Source of the DNA: Halobacteriovorax sp. HLS
GTDB lineage: Bacteria > Bdellovibrionota > Bacteriovoracia > Bacteriovoracales > Bacteriovoracaceae
Length of the DNA: 64,000 nucleotides
Direction of reading: 5' to 3'
Assembly: GCF_004006665.1 (NCBI RefSeq)
Contig: NZ_QOCL01000014.1
Span: 434,001-498,000, forward strand
Below the pieces are notes generated by a model that was given only the letters and a program-made list of their open reading frames with translations, was not told the DNA's origin and ran no database searches. The translations under genes were made by a program, and so were the position numbers. Shown here in pieces: positions 40,706 to 49,668 of this stretch (the first letter of the stretch is position 1; each line of letters begins with the position of its first letter).

Positions 40706-41869
40706 ATGGAAACAAATATCGAAAAGGCAAATCTTAGTGATGTTAATGAATTACTTTCATTATATCTTAGTGTTTATGGCGAAGATTACCCATTAGAAGT
40801 TGGAACAAAACGCTCGGTTATGACTGATGCGCTTCAAAGACCTGAAGAGTTTTATTGGTACGTGATGAGATGCCCTGAGAAAAAAACGATAGCAGCTTCC
40901 GGAATTATTCAGGTCGATGTCCCAAATCAAATTGCAAAGCTTTCAGGTGTTGCTGTTCATAATGAATATAGAGAACATGGCCTGGCCACTAGATTAATTT
41001 CTTATGCTGTTAATGAAGTCCTAAGAGAAAAGAAAATAGTTAATTCAATTTATGCAACTGCTAGAACTATTTCTTACTCATCTCAAAATATGTTAATGAG
41101 AAATGGATTCATTCCATTAGGATTCTTTCCAAATTGTCGTAAAATAAAGTCATATGAAACACTTGCTCTCATGGCCATTTTCGGAGATGGGATTTTAGAA
41201 AAGCGAAATCCTATAAAAGCACTACCTGAGTCGATTTATTCATTTGCTTCTCTCGTCGAAAAAGAAATTTCAGGAAGAGAGAATTTTTATACTTGCCAAG
41301 AGCATACACCAAAAAAACCAAAGAGCTTTCACGATCTATCCTCAAAAGAAGGTGAATTTGAATTTATCTTTGCTCCAAAATTTGTTCAAAAAAGATTTGA
41401 TGAAATATTTAAAGATGATACGGAGTCTTTGTTTTATCCATTTCATCGTCCAAATTTACTAATCTCCAATATGGAAAATGGAATTGAGTTCTTTGCAGCA
41501 TTCAGTAAGAAAGATCACTACTGTGTGATTATCACTGCAAATAAAAATATATCAACTCTCGGAGAGAGTTTGAATAAAATGCTATTTGCGATGAAGGATA
41601 TTGGTATTTACTATGTTGAAACTATGGTTAGAACAGACCGTTTTGATGCGATTAGATATCTTACTGGAAATGATTTTTTGGCCTCGGCATTGTATCCAGC
41701 TATGAAAATAGAAAATGGAGTTCCACAAGATTATGTCCTACTAACTAGAACGATGGTTCCTTTAGACTTTAGTGAAATTTCAATTTCAGATAACTTAAGG
41801 CCTTATTTTGATCACTATGCTAAGCAGTGGATCGGAAATCATCTGAATACACTAAAGGTCGATGTATGA
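40706..41869 (+). CDS. GNAT acetyltransferase with a second GNAT-like C-terminal half
   Basis: A 387-aa protein. Residues about 1-170 are a GNAT domain: 'VAVHNEYREHGLATRLISYAV' is motif A with the R-x-x-G-x-A acetyl-CoA loop, and 'SSQNMLMRNGFIPLGFFPN' is motif B. About 210-387 is a weaker repeat of the fold, ending 'YLTGNDFLASALYPAMKI...DYVLLTRTM', the same 'GF....FPA.....D.V.L..' shape. The second half lacks a visible acetyl-CoA loop. It overlaps the LuxE-like gene by 4 nt (ATGA) and leads an operon with LuxC- and PaaK-like proteins, so it probably acylates a product or carrier of that pathway. Confidence 0.8.
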   Translation: METNIEKANLSDVNELLSLYLSVYGEDYPLEVGTKRSVMTDALQRPEEFYWYVMRCPEKKTIAASGIIQVDVPNQIAKLSGVAVHNEYREHGLATRLISYAVNEVLREKKIVNSIYATARTISYSSQNMLMRNGFIPLGFFPNCRKIKSYETLALMAIFGDGILEKRNPIKALPESIYSFASLVEKEISGRENFYTCQEHTPKKPKSFHDLSSKEGEFEFIFAPKFVQKRFDEIFKDDTESLFYPFHRPNLLISNMENGIEFFAAFSKKDHYCVIITANKNISTLGESLNKMLFAMKDIGIYYVETMVRTDRFDAIRYLTGNDFLASALYPAMKIENGVPQDYVLLTRTMVPLDFSEISISDNLRPYFDHYAKQWIGNHLNTLKVDV

Positions 41870-43020
41870 ATGAGTTAAAAGTTCCCAACGCTCAAAAACT
41901 TTTGAAAGTTCAACAGTTGTGTGACATCGAAACTCCATATAGTAATCATGCAAAGAGCGATGGGCTCTTTGTCGAAGCGATGAAAGAGAATATTCAATGG
42001 CATATCGAAAATAATGAATTTTACTCAAAGTTAATCAGCTCAAAGAATTTTAATATCAATGAATTTAACTCTATTGATGATCTTAAGAAAATTCCCTTCA
42101 TTATCGCAAATTTTTTTAAATTTCATGAAGTTAAATCTATAGATGATTCGGATGTTTCTTTACATTTAACATCATCTGGAACTACTGGACAAAAATCGCA
42201 AATATTCTTTGATGATTGGACAATTGGTAGTGCCCAAAGAATGGTTGATTGGATCTATCAAAGCAATGGGTGGATTACTGAAGATAAAACTAATTACCTT
42301 CTATTCACTTATGAACCCGAAGAGGGGAGTAAGCTAGGTACTGCTTATACAGATAACTTTCTATGTAAGTATGCCCCTATCAATGCTGTCCATTACGGAC
42401 TTCGTTATCTCGGAAAAAAAGAAGGACACAAGTTCGATGTCTTTGGTTGTATAGCGGCCCTTCAAAGGTATGAAAAGGAAGGTCTCCCTGTAAGAGTATT
42501 CGGATTTCCTTCATTCTTTTATTTTACTTTAACAAAGATGAAAGAATTTGGAATGGAGCCATTAAAACTAAATCCAGAGTCTTTAGTCTTCTTAGGAGGT
42601 GGTTGGAAAGGCCATCAGGATAAAGCAATCTCAAAGGATGAATTCTATTCTCTATGTGAAGAGATGTTAGGTATTCCAAATGCTCGACTTAGGGATGGAT
42701 TTGGTTCTGTAGAGCATTGTATACCTTATATTGAATGCTCTAAGCATCGCTTTCATATCCCTACGTGGTCTAGAGTTCTTGTAAGAGACGTTTTAACTTT
42801 AGAAAGTTTAGAAGATGGTGAAATTGGATATCTTAATTTTATATCACCTTACATTACATCGGTACCTGCTAATAATGTCTTAATGGGAGATTTAGCGAGA
42901 AAGTATTCAAAGTGCGAATGTGATTTAGATACACCTTGGTTTGAAGTCCTAGGGCGCGCTGGTATCTCTAAAAATAAAAGCTGTGCAGTCGCTGCAAGTG
43001 AATTGTTGGATAAGGTATAA
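41866..43020 (+). CDS. LuxE-like acyl-protein synthetase
   Basis: A 384-aa member of the LuxE/acyl-protein synthetase family, part of the ANL-type adenylating enzymes without a separate C-terminal lid. The start at ATG 41866 overlaps the preceding stop. 'HLTSSGTTGQKSQIFFDD' is the adenylation P-loop; 'YLLFTYEPEEG' and 'VFGFPSFFYFTL' follow. 'LVFLGGGWKGHQ' and 'RDGFGSVEHCIPYIEC' are signature regions of LuxE. In luminous bacteria LuxE activates fatty acids as acyl-AMP and passes them through a Cys for reduction by LuxC. A LuxC homologue is the next gene. There is no luxA or luxB, so it is not bioluminescence. Confidence 0.88.
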   Translation: MNELKVPNAQKLLKVQQLCDIETPYSNHAKSDGLFVEAMKENIQWHIENNEFYSKLISSKNFNINEFNSIDDLKKIPFIIANFFKFHEVKSIDDSDVSLHLTSSGTTGQKSQIFFDDWTIGSAQRMVDWIYQSNGWITEDKTNYLLFTYEPEEGSKLGTAYTDNFLCKYAPINAVHYGLRYLGKKEGHKFDVFGCIAALQRYEKEGLPVRVFGFPSFFYFTLTKMKEFGMEPLKLNPESLVFLGGGWKGHQDKAISKDEFYSLCEEMLGIPNARLRDGFGSVEHCIPYIECSKHRFHIPTWSRVLVRDVLTLESLEDGEIGYLNFISPYITSVPANNVLMGDLARKYSKCECDLDTPWFEVLGRAGISKNKSCAVAASELLDKV

Positions 43021-43021
43021 T

Positions 43022-45412
43022 ATGAAGATTTTAGCGAAAAACCTTGAGGTTATTAGTAAGGATCAACTTGAGGCCTTGGTGGAAGAGTCATTGGAGTTAG
43101 AGTTATCACTAAGTGATTTAATAAGTACTCTTGATGACTTTTCTAAAAAAGTACTAGAGCTGGACTATGACCGCGAACTTCTAAATGAAGTTTCTAAGTT
43201 TTGCTCGAAAGAAGAAATTGAAAATAAAGTAAATGTTGAGCTTGGCTCTCTTGATTCTTTTAGTCTTAAGAAAGAGGATTTTAGCTCTGTTGCGATGGAA
43301 AGCTTCTATCCATTAGGAGTTGTTCTCCATATCACGCCATCAAATTCTCCAGGTCTTTCCTTTCTTGCGATGGTCGAGTCCTTATTAGGTCTAAATACAA
43401 ATATTGTAAAAGTCAGCCGTAGAGATTCTGATGAGATATTTGATTTTTGCAATTTATTATTCGAATGTGATCAAAGTGGGAAAATAAAAGATAAGACGAT
43501 TATATTGAAATCAAGTGATCTTGAATTGTCTGAGTTAATAAATGTAAGTGATGCTGTTTCTTGTTGGGGTGGAGATTCTTCAATAGAGACTATTCGTCAA
43601 AGTGTGCCAGTAAGCAAAAGATTCATTCCGTGGGGACATAAAATTTCATTTTCCTTAATATCTAGGAGTGTTTCTTATATAGAGTCTGCTAAAAAGTTGG
43701 CAGAGGATATTGTAAAGTTCGATCAGCAAGCATGTTCTGCTCCACAGATATGCTATCTTTTAGATGCTAACTTTGAAACTCTTAAAGAATTTTCAGGTGT
43801 TTTATCTAAAGAGTTAGATAGATTAAGTGAGTCTAAGCAGCTAGCAACGCTAGATATTCAAGAGCAAGCAGAGCTTACAAATATTAAAGAGCTATTAAAC
43901 TTAGAATCTCTTTTTAATGAAAAGATGGTCCTTGAGAGTAACACTAATAGTTGGCGGATTTATATTGAAATGGATTCGACCTTTAAAGCATCTCCACTTA
44001 AGAGATCTATTTGGGTTAAGCCTATTACTAAAAATTCTTTAATACCTATTCTAAGACAACACAGATCTCACTTACAAACTGCTGGGATTCTTCTAGGAGA
44101 AGAGTTTTCTGATATAACTAAACAGCTCTATAAGGCCGGAGTTGTAAGAGTTAGAGAATTAGGAACTATGCAAGACTCATACTCTGGTGAACCACATGAT
44201 GGTGAGCAGGCCCTCAGAAGGTTTGTAAAGAGAATCTCTCTGGATGTTCCTCAATTGAAGACAAAGTATAGATTTAGTGAGCTTGCATTAGAACAGAGGG
44301 CTAAAAGAGTTTCAAAAGTTATGACTAAGGAAGACTTTCAGGCGTTGGTTCCAAAGCATGAACTGGCCCACCTATTCTTTAGAAGTGGAGGAAGTTCTGG
44401 AAAAACTGCAATTTCCCCGTTTTCCTATAATGCTTACCATACTCAAATGCAGGCCGCTGCAGAAGGTCTGTACGCCGCTGGACTTGATCCTATGAGTGAT
44501 CGTGTTGCAAACCTCTTTTTTGGGGGAGGACTTTATGGAGGTTTTTTAAGCTTTTACACAATTTTAGAAAAGCTTAAAGTTGTTCAATATCCATTAGCGG
44601 CTTATGAAGACAAGTGTTTTGTAGCATCTATATTGGCAGAATGTGAGGTTAATACGATAGTCGGAATGCCTTCTTACATTATTGAACTATATGAATCTCA
44701 AAAAGAACTTTTAAAAAAATCAAAAATAAAGAAAATATTCTTTGGTGGTGAACACTTTGGTAAGAAGCAGCGTCAATGGCTGTGTGATGAATTTGGTGTA
44801 GAGCTTATTCGCTCTGCAAGCTATGGCTCTGTTGATGCTGGTCCGCTTGGATTTCAGTGTGAATATTCTGAAGGTGGTATTCATCACTTAAATGAATCAA
44901 TACAGGACCTTGAGATTTTAAAGGTCGACTCGGACGAAGCTGTAGAAAGTGGAGAGATTGGAAGACTTGTCTTTACATCTAAGGCCAGAGATTGTGTTGA
45001 TATTGAACGGTATGACTTAGGAGATCTGGGCCGATGGATTACTGATACTTGCCCTTGTGGACGTAAGAATAGGAAATTTGAATTATTAGGAAGGCATGGG
45101 GATATTTTTAGAGCAGGTGGAACATTCTTTAATTTTCTTAAATTTCAAAAATTGCTCTTAGATGAGTTTGAGTATGATGACTCGTTTCAAATAGTGATTA
45201 CAAATAATAATTCTAAAGATCATCTTCTGCTGAGAGTTGTTGACAAGAAAATTACAAATTCCTTAGTTGTTGAAAAATATAGGGATCTTAAAGAAGCTAT
45301 TGAAGTTGAAAAAATGCTTCTCTTCGATATTGATTATACCTCTCACGAAGGGATGGACCATTCTTCAAACAGTGGAAAGCTATTACGAGTTATAGATAAG
45401 AGGATTATATGA
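43022..45412 (+). CDS. Acyl-CoA reductase (LuxC-like) fused to a PaaK/LuxE-like adenylation domain
   Basis: A 796-aa fusion. Residues 1 to about 420 form a LuxC-type acyl reductase: 'YPLGVVLHITPSNSPGLSFLAMVESLLGLNTNIVKVSRRD' is the nucleotide-binding half, and 'FDQQACSAPQICYLL' carries the catalytic Cys238. Residues about 440-796 form an adenylation domain with P-loop 'FRSGGSSGKT' near 454. Also seen are 'VANLFFGGGLYGGF', 'TIVGMPSYIIEL', 'KKIFFGGEHF', 'SASYGSVDAGPLG' and 'YDLGDLGRW'. A C-terminal 'NSGKLLRVIDKR' ends the protein. Joining the activating and reducing steps in one chain implies channelling of an acyl-thioester or acyl-AMP to aldehyde. It is 1 nt after the LuxE-like gene and overlaps the next by 4 nt. 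Confidence 0.85.
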   Translation: MKILAKNLEVISKDQLEALVEESLELELSLSDLISTLDDFSKKVLELDYDRELLNEVSKFCSKEEIENKVNVELGSLDSFSLKKEDFSSVAMESFYPLGVVLHITPSNSPGLSFLAMVESLLGLNTNIVKVSRRDSDEIFDFCNLLFECDQSGKIKDKTIILKSSDLELSELINVSDAVSCWGGDSSIETIRQSVPVSKRFIPWGHKISFSLISRSVSYIESAKKLAEDIVKFDQQACSAPQICYLLDANFETLKEFSGVLSKELDRLSESKQLATLDIQEQAELTNIKELLNLESLFNEKMVLESNTNSWRIYIEMDSTFKASPLKRSIWVKPITKNSLIPILRQHRSHLQTAGILLGEEFSDITKQLYKAGVVRVRELGTMQDSYSGEPHDGEQALRRFVKRISLDVPQLKTKYRFSELALEQRAKRVSKVMTKEDFQALVPKHELAHLFFRSGGSSGKTAISPFSYNAYHTQMQAAAEGLYAAGLDPMSDRVANLFFGGGLYGGFLSFYTILEKLKVVQYPLAAYEDKCFVASILAECEVNTIVGMPSYIIELYESQKELLKKSKIKKIFFGGEHFGKKQRQWLCDEFGVELIRSASYGSVDAGPLGFQCEYSEGGIHHLNESIQDLEILKVDSDEAVESGEIGRLVFTSKARDCVDIERYDLGDLGRWITDTCPCGRKNRKFELLGRHGDIFRAGGTFFNFLKFQKLLLDEFEYDDSFQIVITNNNSKDHLLLRVVDKKITNSLVVEKYRDLKEAIEVEKMLLFDIDYTSHEGMDHSSNSGKLLRVIDKRII

Positions 45413-46653
45413 GTAGTTACTCTTTTTCAGAGTTATTAGAATTTGTACGAGAAAAATCGCCATACTATAAAAATCTCTATAGTGAGTTGCCAACTGATGT
45501 GAAAATTGAGCAATTACCAATAACTGATCAAGAAGTGTTTTGGAATAATAATTCGTTTCATGGTAACTCGGTCATGACTGATAGATTTTCAGATGGAGTT
45601 GTTTTTAAAAGTGGAGGAACTACCGGAAATCCAAAATTTAGTATCTTTACTAAAAGTGAGTGGGATCAATTTACGACTGACTTTGGTAAGGGGATGGATA
45701 AACTCAAAATGAAAGATGGTGATAGATGCGCTAATCTTTTTTACTCAGGTGATCTCTATGCTTCATTTTTATTTATTAATAAATGTGTCGAAAAAATGAA
45801 AACCTCTGTTACTCAATTTCCTGTAACCGGTCAAACTGATGTAGAAGAAACTCTACGCATAATAAAAGAATATGATGTAAATGTTTTATTAGGAGTTCCA
45901 ACTTCCCTGATTAATTTAACTTCGCATTGTAATGTTGATATGTCTCATGTAGATCAAATATATTATGGTGGAGAGCCGTTATTTGAAGATCAAAAGGAAA
46001 TTCTTCTAAGAACATTTCCTAACGCTTATATTTCGTCAATAGGATATGCAAGTGTTGATGGTGGTCAGCTTGGTTATGTGGATGATTCTTGCTCTTTAGG
46101 AGAGCATCGAGTTTTTGAAACAACTATTATGGAAATCGTTGACGAAGACACGGGCGAAATTATTAAAGAAGTAAATAGAGTTGGAAAGCTAGTCTTTACT
46201 AATCTAACGCGAAAGCTTATGCCTATCATAAAGTATCCTGTGGGCGATATGGCCAGCTGGACTGAGGTTGGAACTAAATTTAAGTTATTAGGTAGATCGG
46301 ATGAAGGGGCTAGAGTGGGTCCTATTACAATAAATAGGGATGATATACTTTCTATTTTCAGATCTTTAGATATCGAAAAACAAATTCAAAACTTTCAAAT
46401 GATTATCGATAGAAATAATTCAAAAGACTTCTTGAAGCTTGTTATTGGCTCTGCCGATGAGGAGTCTTTGAAAGAGTGCCTTGAAAAGTTGGACTTAATT
46501 CAGGCCTTCTATAAGCAAAGAAAAATGTATTTGACTGAGCTTGAGAAAGGGCTTGTAGAGAAGTTTTGCTATGAGGTTGTAAATATTGATAAATTAACGA
46601 AGAATCCTAGAACAGGTAAACTAAGATTAGTTATAGATAAGAGACATAATTAA
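45409..46653 (+). CDS. Stand-alone PaaK/CapK-like adenylating enzyme
   Basis: A 414-aa phenylacetate-CoA ligase-like protein. The P-loop 'FKSGGTTGNPKF' is near residue 67; 'CANLFYSGDLYASFLF', 'VLLGVPTSLINL', 'DQIYYGGEPLFEDQ', 'SIGYASVDGGQLG' and 'YPVGDMASW' follow. 'RTGKLRLVIDKRHN' ends it. These segments align, in the same order, with the C-terminal half of the preceding fusion, so one arose from the other by duplication. It may activate a second acid or serve as a partner subunit. Overlap of 4 nt with the fusion shows co-translation. The substrate is unknown. Confidence 0.82.
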   Translation: MSSYSFSELLEFVREKSPYYKNLYSELPTDVKIEQLPITDQEVFWNNNSFHGNSVMTDRFSDGVVFKSGGTTGNPKFSIFTKSEWDQFTTDFGKGMDKLKMKDGDRCANLFYSGDLYASFLFINKCVEKMKTSVTQFPVTGQTDVEETLRIIKEYDVNVLLGVPTSLINLTSHCNVDMSHVDQIYYGGEPLFEDQKEILLRTFPNAYISSIGYASVDGGQLGYVDDSCSLGEHRVFETTIMEIVDEDTGEIIKEVNRVGKLVFTNLTRKLMPIIKYPVGDMASWTEVGTKFKLLGRSDEGARVGPITINRDDILSIFRSLDIEKQIQNFQMIIDRNNSKDFLKLVIGSADEESLKECLEKLDLIQAFYKQRKMYLTELEKGLVEKFCYEVVNIDKLTKNPRTGKLRLVIDKRHN

Positions 46654-46719
46654 CTATCTTCTCTTAGATCATATGTACGTGCTATCATTTTAATATACTA
46701 ATTTTAAACGGATAGACTC

Positions 46720-48081
46720 TTGAAAATTCTTGTTGCTCAATCAAATTTAAAACAAAAAGATAGATTCAACCTCTATCTTGATAATTTACCTACAAATGTT
46801 GAGGTATTTGAAGTAGCGAACTATGTTCAATTGCAAAGCTCTTTAGAGCAGATGGATGATATTGATCTGGTGATTGCTAGTCATGATAGCTCCACTTTAG
46901 AGGGAATGAAGATCTCTACTTTTATATCTCAATCACATGAGTGTGATCTGATTGTTAATTCAGATAGTTCCTTAGAAGAGAATTTTGAAAGAAAGTCTTT
47001 TGATGCTCTTGGAGATAGGGCACATCAAATCGAAAATAAAATAAATTGTGAATCATTTCATAATTTAATTTTAGATATTCTTAAAAGAAGAAAAGAATTA
47101 AATTTTGCTTATACGCAAGAGAAATATCGAAAAGTACGACTAATATACTTTCTACGATTTAATAGAGTTTTGTGTGATGTATTTATAAAGATTGGTGAAG
47201 ATAAATTTGTTAAGGTCTTAAAGAAAGATGACATTTATACTCGTGAGGATTTACAAAAATATCGTGATAAAGAAGTAAAATACCTCTATATCGATAATGA
47301 TGACTACGATGACTTTGGAGCAGGGCTTGCTCAAACACCGTTTCTAATTGAGGACAAATCTTTGTCTGCTGAATTTGTTGAAGATGCAGTTATAAACACA
47401 TTGGATATAGTTCACGAAATGGTTGCAGAGTCGGGTGTTACTGAAGAAGTATTAAACCTTGTAGATTATACTGTTTTTCAAATTGAAAATAACCTAGATG
47501 ATGATCGAGTCTTAGGAAAGTTATTAGATAATTTTAGAGGTCGAAAAGATTATATTCTTGATCATAGTTATATGATGGCATACTTTTCTAATTCTATTTG
47601 TTCTCATATGGATTGGGACTCTGAAGAAATTAGAAAGAAACTCTCTTATGCTGCTATTTTGCAAGACTTAACTGTTAGTGACGCTAAGATTGCATATGAT
47701 GTAAATTTACAAACAGCTGAAATGATCAATTACTCAGTTGAAGAGATCGAGATCTATAAGAAGCACCCTGAAACGATAGCAAAACTTATTGCAAATAATG
47801 ATAAGATTCCATTGAATGTAGATGAGATTGTATTATGTCATCATGAAAGGCCTGAAGGGACTGGCTTTCCAAGAGGGTTAAGTCATCATCGTGTATCTCA
47901 GTTAACAGCTGTTTTTATCGTAGCTCATGTATTTGTTGATGAGCTTTATAGGTGCGAGTTTGAATTAGATAAAATCACTGAGATTCTAGAAAGAATGAAA
48001 GTTTCATATGATTTCGGAAACTATAAAAAGCCATTCCAGGGGCTTGTAAATGTGTTCAAAAAAACGCTTCTAGTCGGTTAG
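46720..48081 (+). CDS. Degenerate HD-GYP domain protein
   Basis: A 453-aa protein starting at TTG 46720, with GGA 7 nt upstream. Residues 1-115 look like a degenerate receiver-type domain. About 130-205 is a beta-rich middle, and about 215-453 an HD-GYP-like domain. The first His ('DHSYMMAYFSN') and 'LCHHERPEGTGFP' (the HHE..GTGYP region) are present. The HD motif itself reads 'ILQDLTV' (HD to QD, and the following GK lost), and the late Asp in 'VAHVFVDEL' is displaced. Metal ligands are thus partly missing. It is probably not an active c-di-GMP phosphodiesterase, and may act as a binding or signalling platform. Confidence 0.78.
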   Translation: MKILVAQSNLKQKDRFNLYLDNLPTNVEVFEVANYVQLQSSLEQMDDIDLVIASHDSSTLEGMKISTFISQSHECDLIVNSDSSLEENFERKSFDALGDRAHQIENKINCESFHNLILDILKRRKELNFAYTQEKYRKVRLIYFLRFNRVLCDVFIKIGEDKFVKVLKKDDIYTREDLQKYRDKEVKYLYIDNDDYDDFGAGLAQTPFLIEDKSLSAEFVEDAVINTLDIVHEMVAESGVTEEVLNLVDYTVFQIENNLDDDRVLGKLLDNFRGRKDYILDHSYMMAYFSNSICSHMDWDSEEIRKKLSYAAILQDLTVSDAKIAYDVNLQTAEMINYSVEEIEIYKKHPETIAKLIANNDKIPLNVDEIVLCHHERPEGTGFPRGLSHHRVSQLTAVFIVAHVFVDELYRCEFELDKITEILERMKVSYDFGNYKKPFQGLVNVFKKTLLVG

Positions 48082-48926
48082 TTAGAACTGCTAATAGATA
48101 ATTTCATTTCAGAATCTACTCCAATCAGCTGACCTAGTTCTAAAGGAATCCATGTATTTTCACCATGAAGTGGCTCACTTGAAAATATTAAGTGATTAAC
48201 TTTTCCTGTTACAGTTGGAGCTTCACATTCTACACTAAAGTGTGGACAAGTATCTCGTTCCACACACTTTACTTTGAAAGTAGAGTAATACAGCTTCTTT
48301 CCTCCTTGATGTGCCACCATGGTACTTCCATTTGTTAGCAGAAATGTTAAATAGGTCTCTGTGTTCTTCCCTTCATCGTGAGGACAATAGTCTCCAACAA
48401 TGCTAGTGAGCTTTTTTATGGATTTCTTTATGGATGCTTGAAGAACTTCAATAGAACAATCTAACTTAGTTGTATCTGTTACATCATCAAGGTCTGATAG
48501 TAAAAAATAGAATAGCAATTCCGAATCTGTCGATCCTAAAATAAATCTCTTAAATCTAGGCTTTATCTCATCGAGTAGTTGATCTTTGAACTTGTCGAAG
48601 TTTTTAATATTTCCATTATGAGCGAAGACCCATGGCCCATACTGGAAAGGGTGAGTGTTCAGTAGACTTACTTTGCCTAGAGTAGCATTTCTTATATGTG
48701 CAATTACAGTTTCTGAGCTTACAACACCAGATACGGTTTTAAAAATTGAGTCATTTACAGCTGTTTTTTCTGACTTAATAAGGTGTGGTGAACCTGCAAT
48801 ATAGTAACAAACTCCCCATCCATCAGGGTGCCTATTGCTTTGCACTTCTAAGGCATTCTCAGCACTCACTAAACTATGGTGAACCTGACTTTGAATAATA
48901 GATCTAAAACCAAATAATCTACACAT
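48078..48926 (-). CDS. Class II glutamine amidotransferase (YafJ-like)
   Basis: A 282-aa Ntn-hydrolase of the YafJ/GATase_4 group. It begins MCRLFGF, with Cys2 as the N-terminal nucleophile. 'NRHPDGWGVCYY', 'VIAHIRNATLGKVSLLNTHPF', 'WVFAHNGNI' and 'GSTDSELLFYFLL' are the family's glutamine-site motifs. No acceptor domain is fused, so the nitrogen acceptor is not known; related proteins form the glutaminase part of gamma-glutamyl or amido-transferring enzymes. It ends 4 nt inside the HD-GYP gene's stop region on the opposite strand. Confidence 0.92.
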   Translation of the reverse strand: MCRLFGFRSIIQSQVHHSLVSAENALEVQSNRHPDGWGVCYYIAGSPHLIKSEKTAVNDSIFKTVSGVVSSETVIAHIRNATLGKVSLLNTHPFQYGPWVFAHNGNIKNFDKFKDQLLDEIKPRFKRFILGSTDSELLFYFLLSDLDDVTDTTKLDCSIEVLQASIKKSIKKLTSIVGDYCPHDEGKNTETYLTFLLTNGSTMVAHQGGKKLYYSTFKVKCVERDTCPHFSVECEAPTVTGKVNHLIFSSEPLHGENTWIPLELGQLIGVDSEMKLSISSSN

Positions 48927-49001
48927 ATTAATCCTACGCTATAATTGACTAATTATAGCATAGGCAAAAGCTAGAAAAAGAAGATTGAAAAAAATTCTAG
49001 T

Positions 49002-49658
49002 TTAGTAGTTTTGGAAAAGAGTTTCATCCCATTGATCCTTAGGGGAGTTTTTGATGAAAGAGAGAACTGAACGGCATAAGAAGCGCACATTTCTTTCGTT
49101 AAACTCTTCTGAGAAGTGTTTAAGATTACACACTTTTTCTCTGATTATAGAAGAGTTGAGAATAATTGCCGTGTGAGTAATATGTGAGAAAATAATTTTC
49201 ATTGCCCAGTAGCGAGCATCCATTGAAACTTCCTCTCCAACCTCTTTAGTAATTATCTCAAGAAGTATTCCTCCTCCAGGAGGTCCAAAGTGTCCATTCT
49301 CATCACTGACATGTTCTTTAGGGATTTGTACATTATCATTTAAAATAACCTTAAAGGTTGTTAATAGTGAATGTCCATTCTCTAGAAAGTGCCTAAAGGC
49401 CGTTATTGTGAACTCTTCAGTAGTCATTTCTTGTCCTTCAAGAACGACTTTAAAGATCTTCTCAAATTCACAACAATTTTGATCGAATAATTCACAATAT
49501 AAATTATTTTTATTCTTAAAGTGATAATTTACTGCCGCTAAGTTAACCCCTGCTTCTTTGGCAATATCTCTAATTGATGTGCCATCGAAACCATAGTTAG
49601 CAAATAGTTTGTTGGCACTTTCAAGAATTTTAGCTTTAGTCTCATTTACTTTTGTCAT
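49002..49658 (-). CDS. TetR-family transcriptional regulator
   Basis: A 218-aa regulator. The start at ATG 49658 is used because the frame further upstream runs into the end of the RND gene. The TetR helix-turn-helix is 'TKAKILESANKLFANYGFDGTSIRDIAKEAGVNLAAVNYHFKNK', matched as separate short segments: 'LFANYGFDGTSIRDIA' and 'GVNLAAVNYHFKNK'. The C-terminal ligand domain resembles that of CerR/TetR_C_24-like repressors of lipophilic-compound pumps. Being last in the tolC-RND-tetR operon, it is probably the local repressor; a palindrome in the promoter fits its operator. Confidence 0.92.
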   Translation of the reverse strand: MTKVNETKAKILESANKLFANYGFDGTSIRDIAKEAGVNLAAVNYHFKNKNNLYCELFDQNCCEFEKIFKVVLEGQEMTTEEFTITAFRHFLENGHSLLTTFKVILNDNVQIPKEHVSDENGHFGPPGGGILLEIITKEVGEEVSMDARYWAMKIIFSHITHTAIILNSSIIREKVCNLKHFSEEFNERNVRFLCRSVLSFIKNSPKDQWDETLFQNY

Positions 49659-49668
49659 TAGACACCCA

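Noticed and set aside
40706-46653. Bioluminescence (lux) operon
   Set aside because: LuxE- and LuxC-like domains are present but there is no luxA, luxB or luxD in the cluster or window, and the adenylation domains look more like PaaK.
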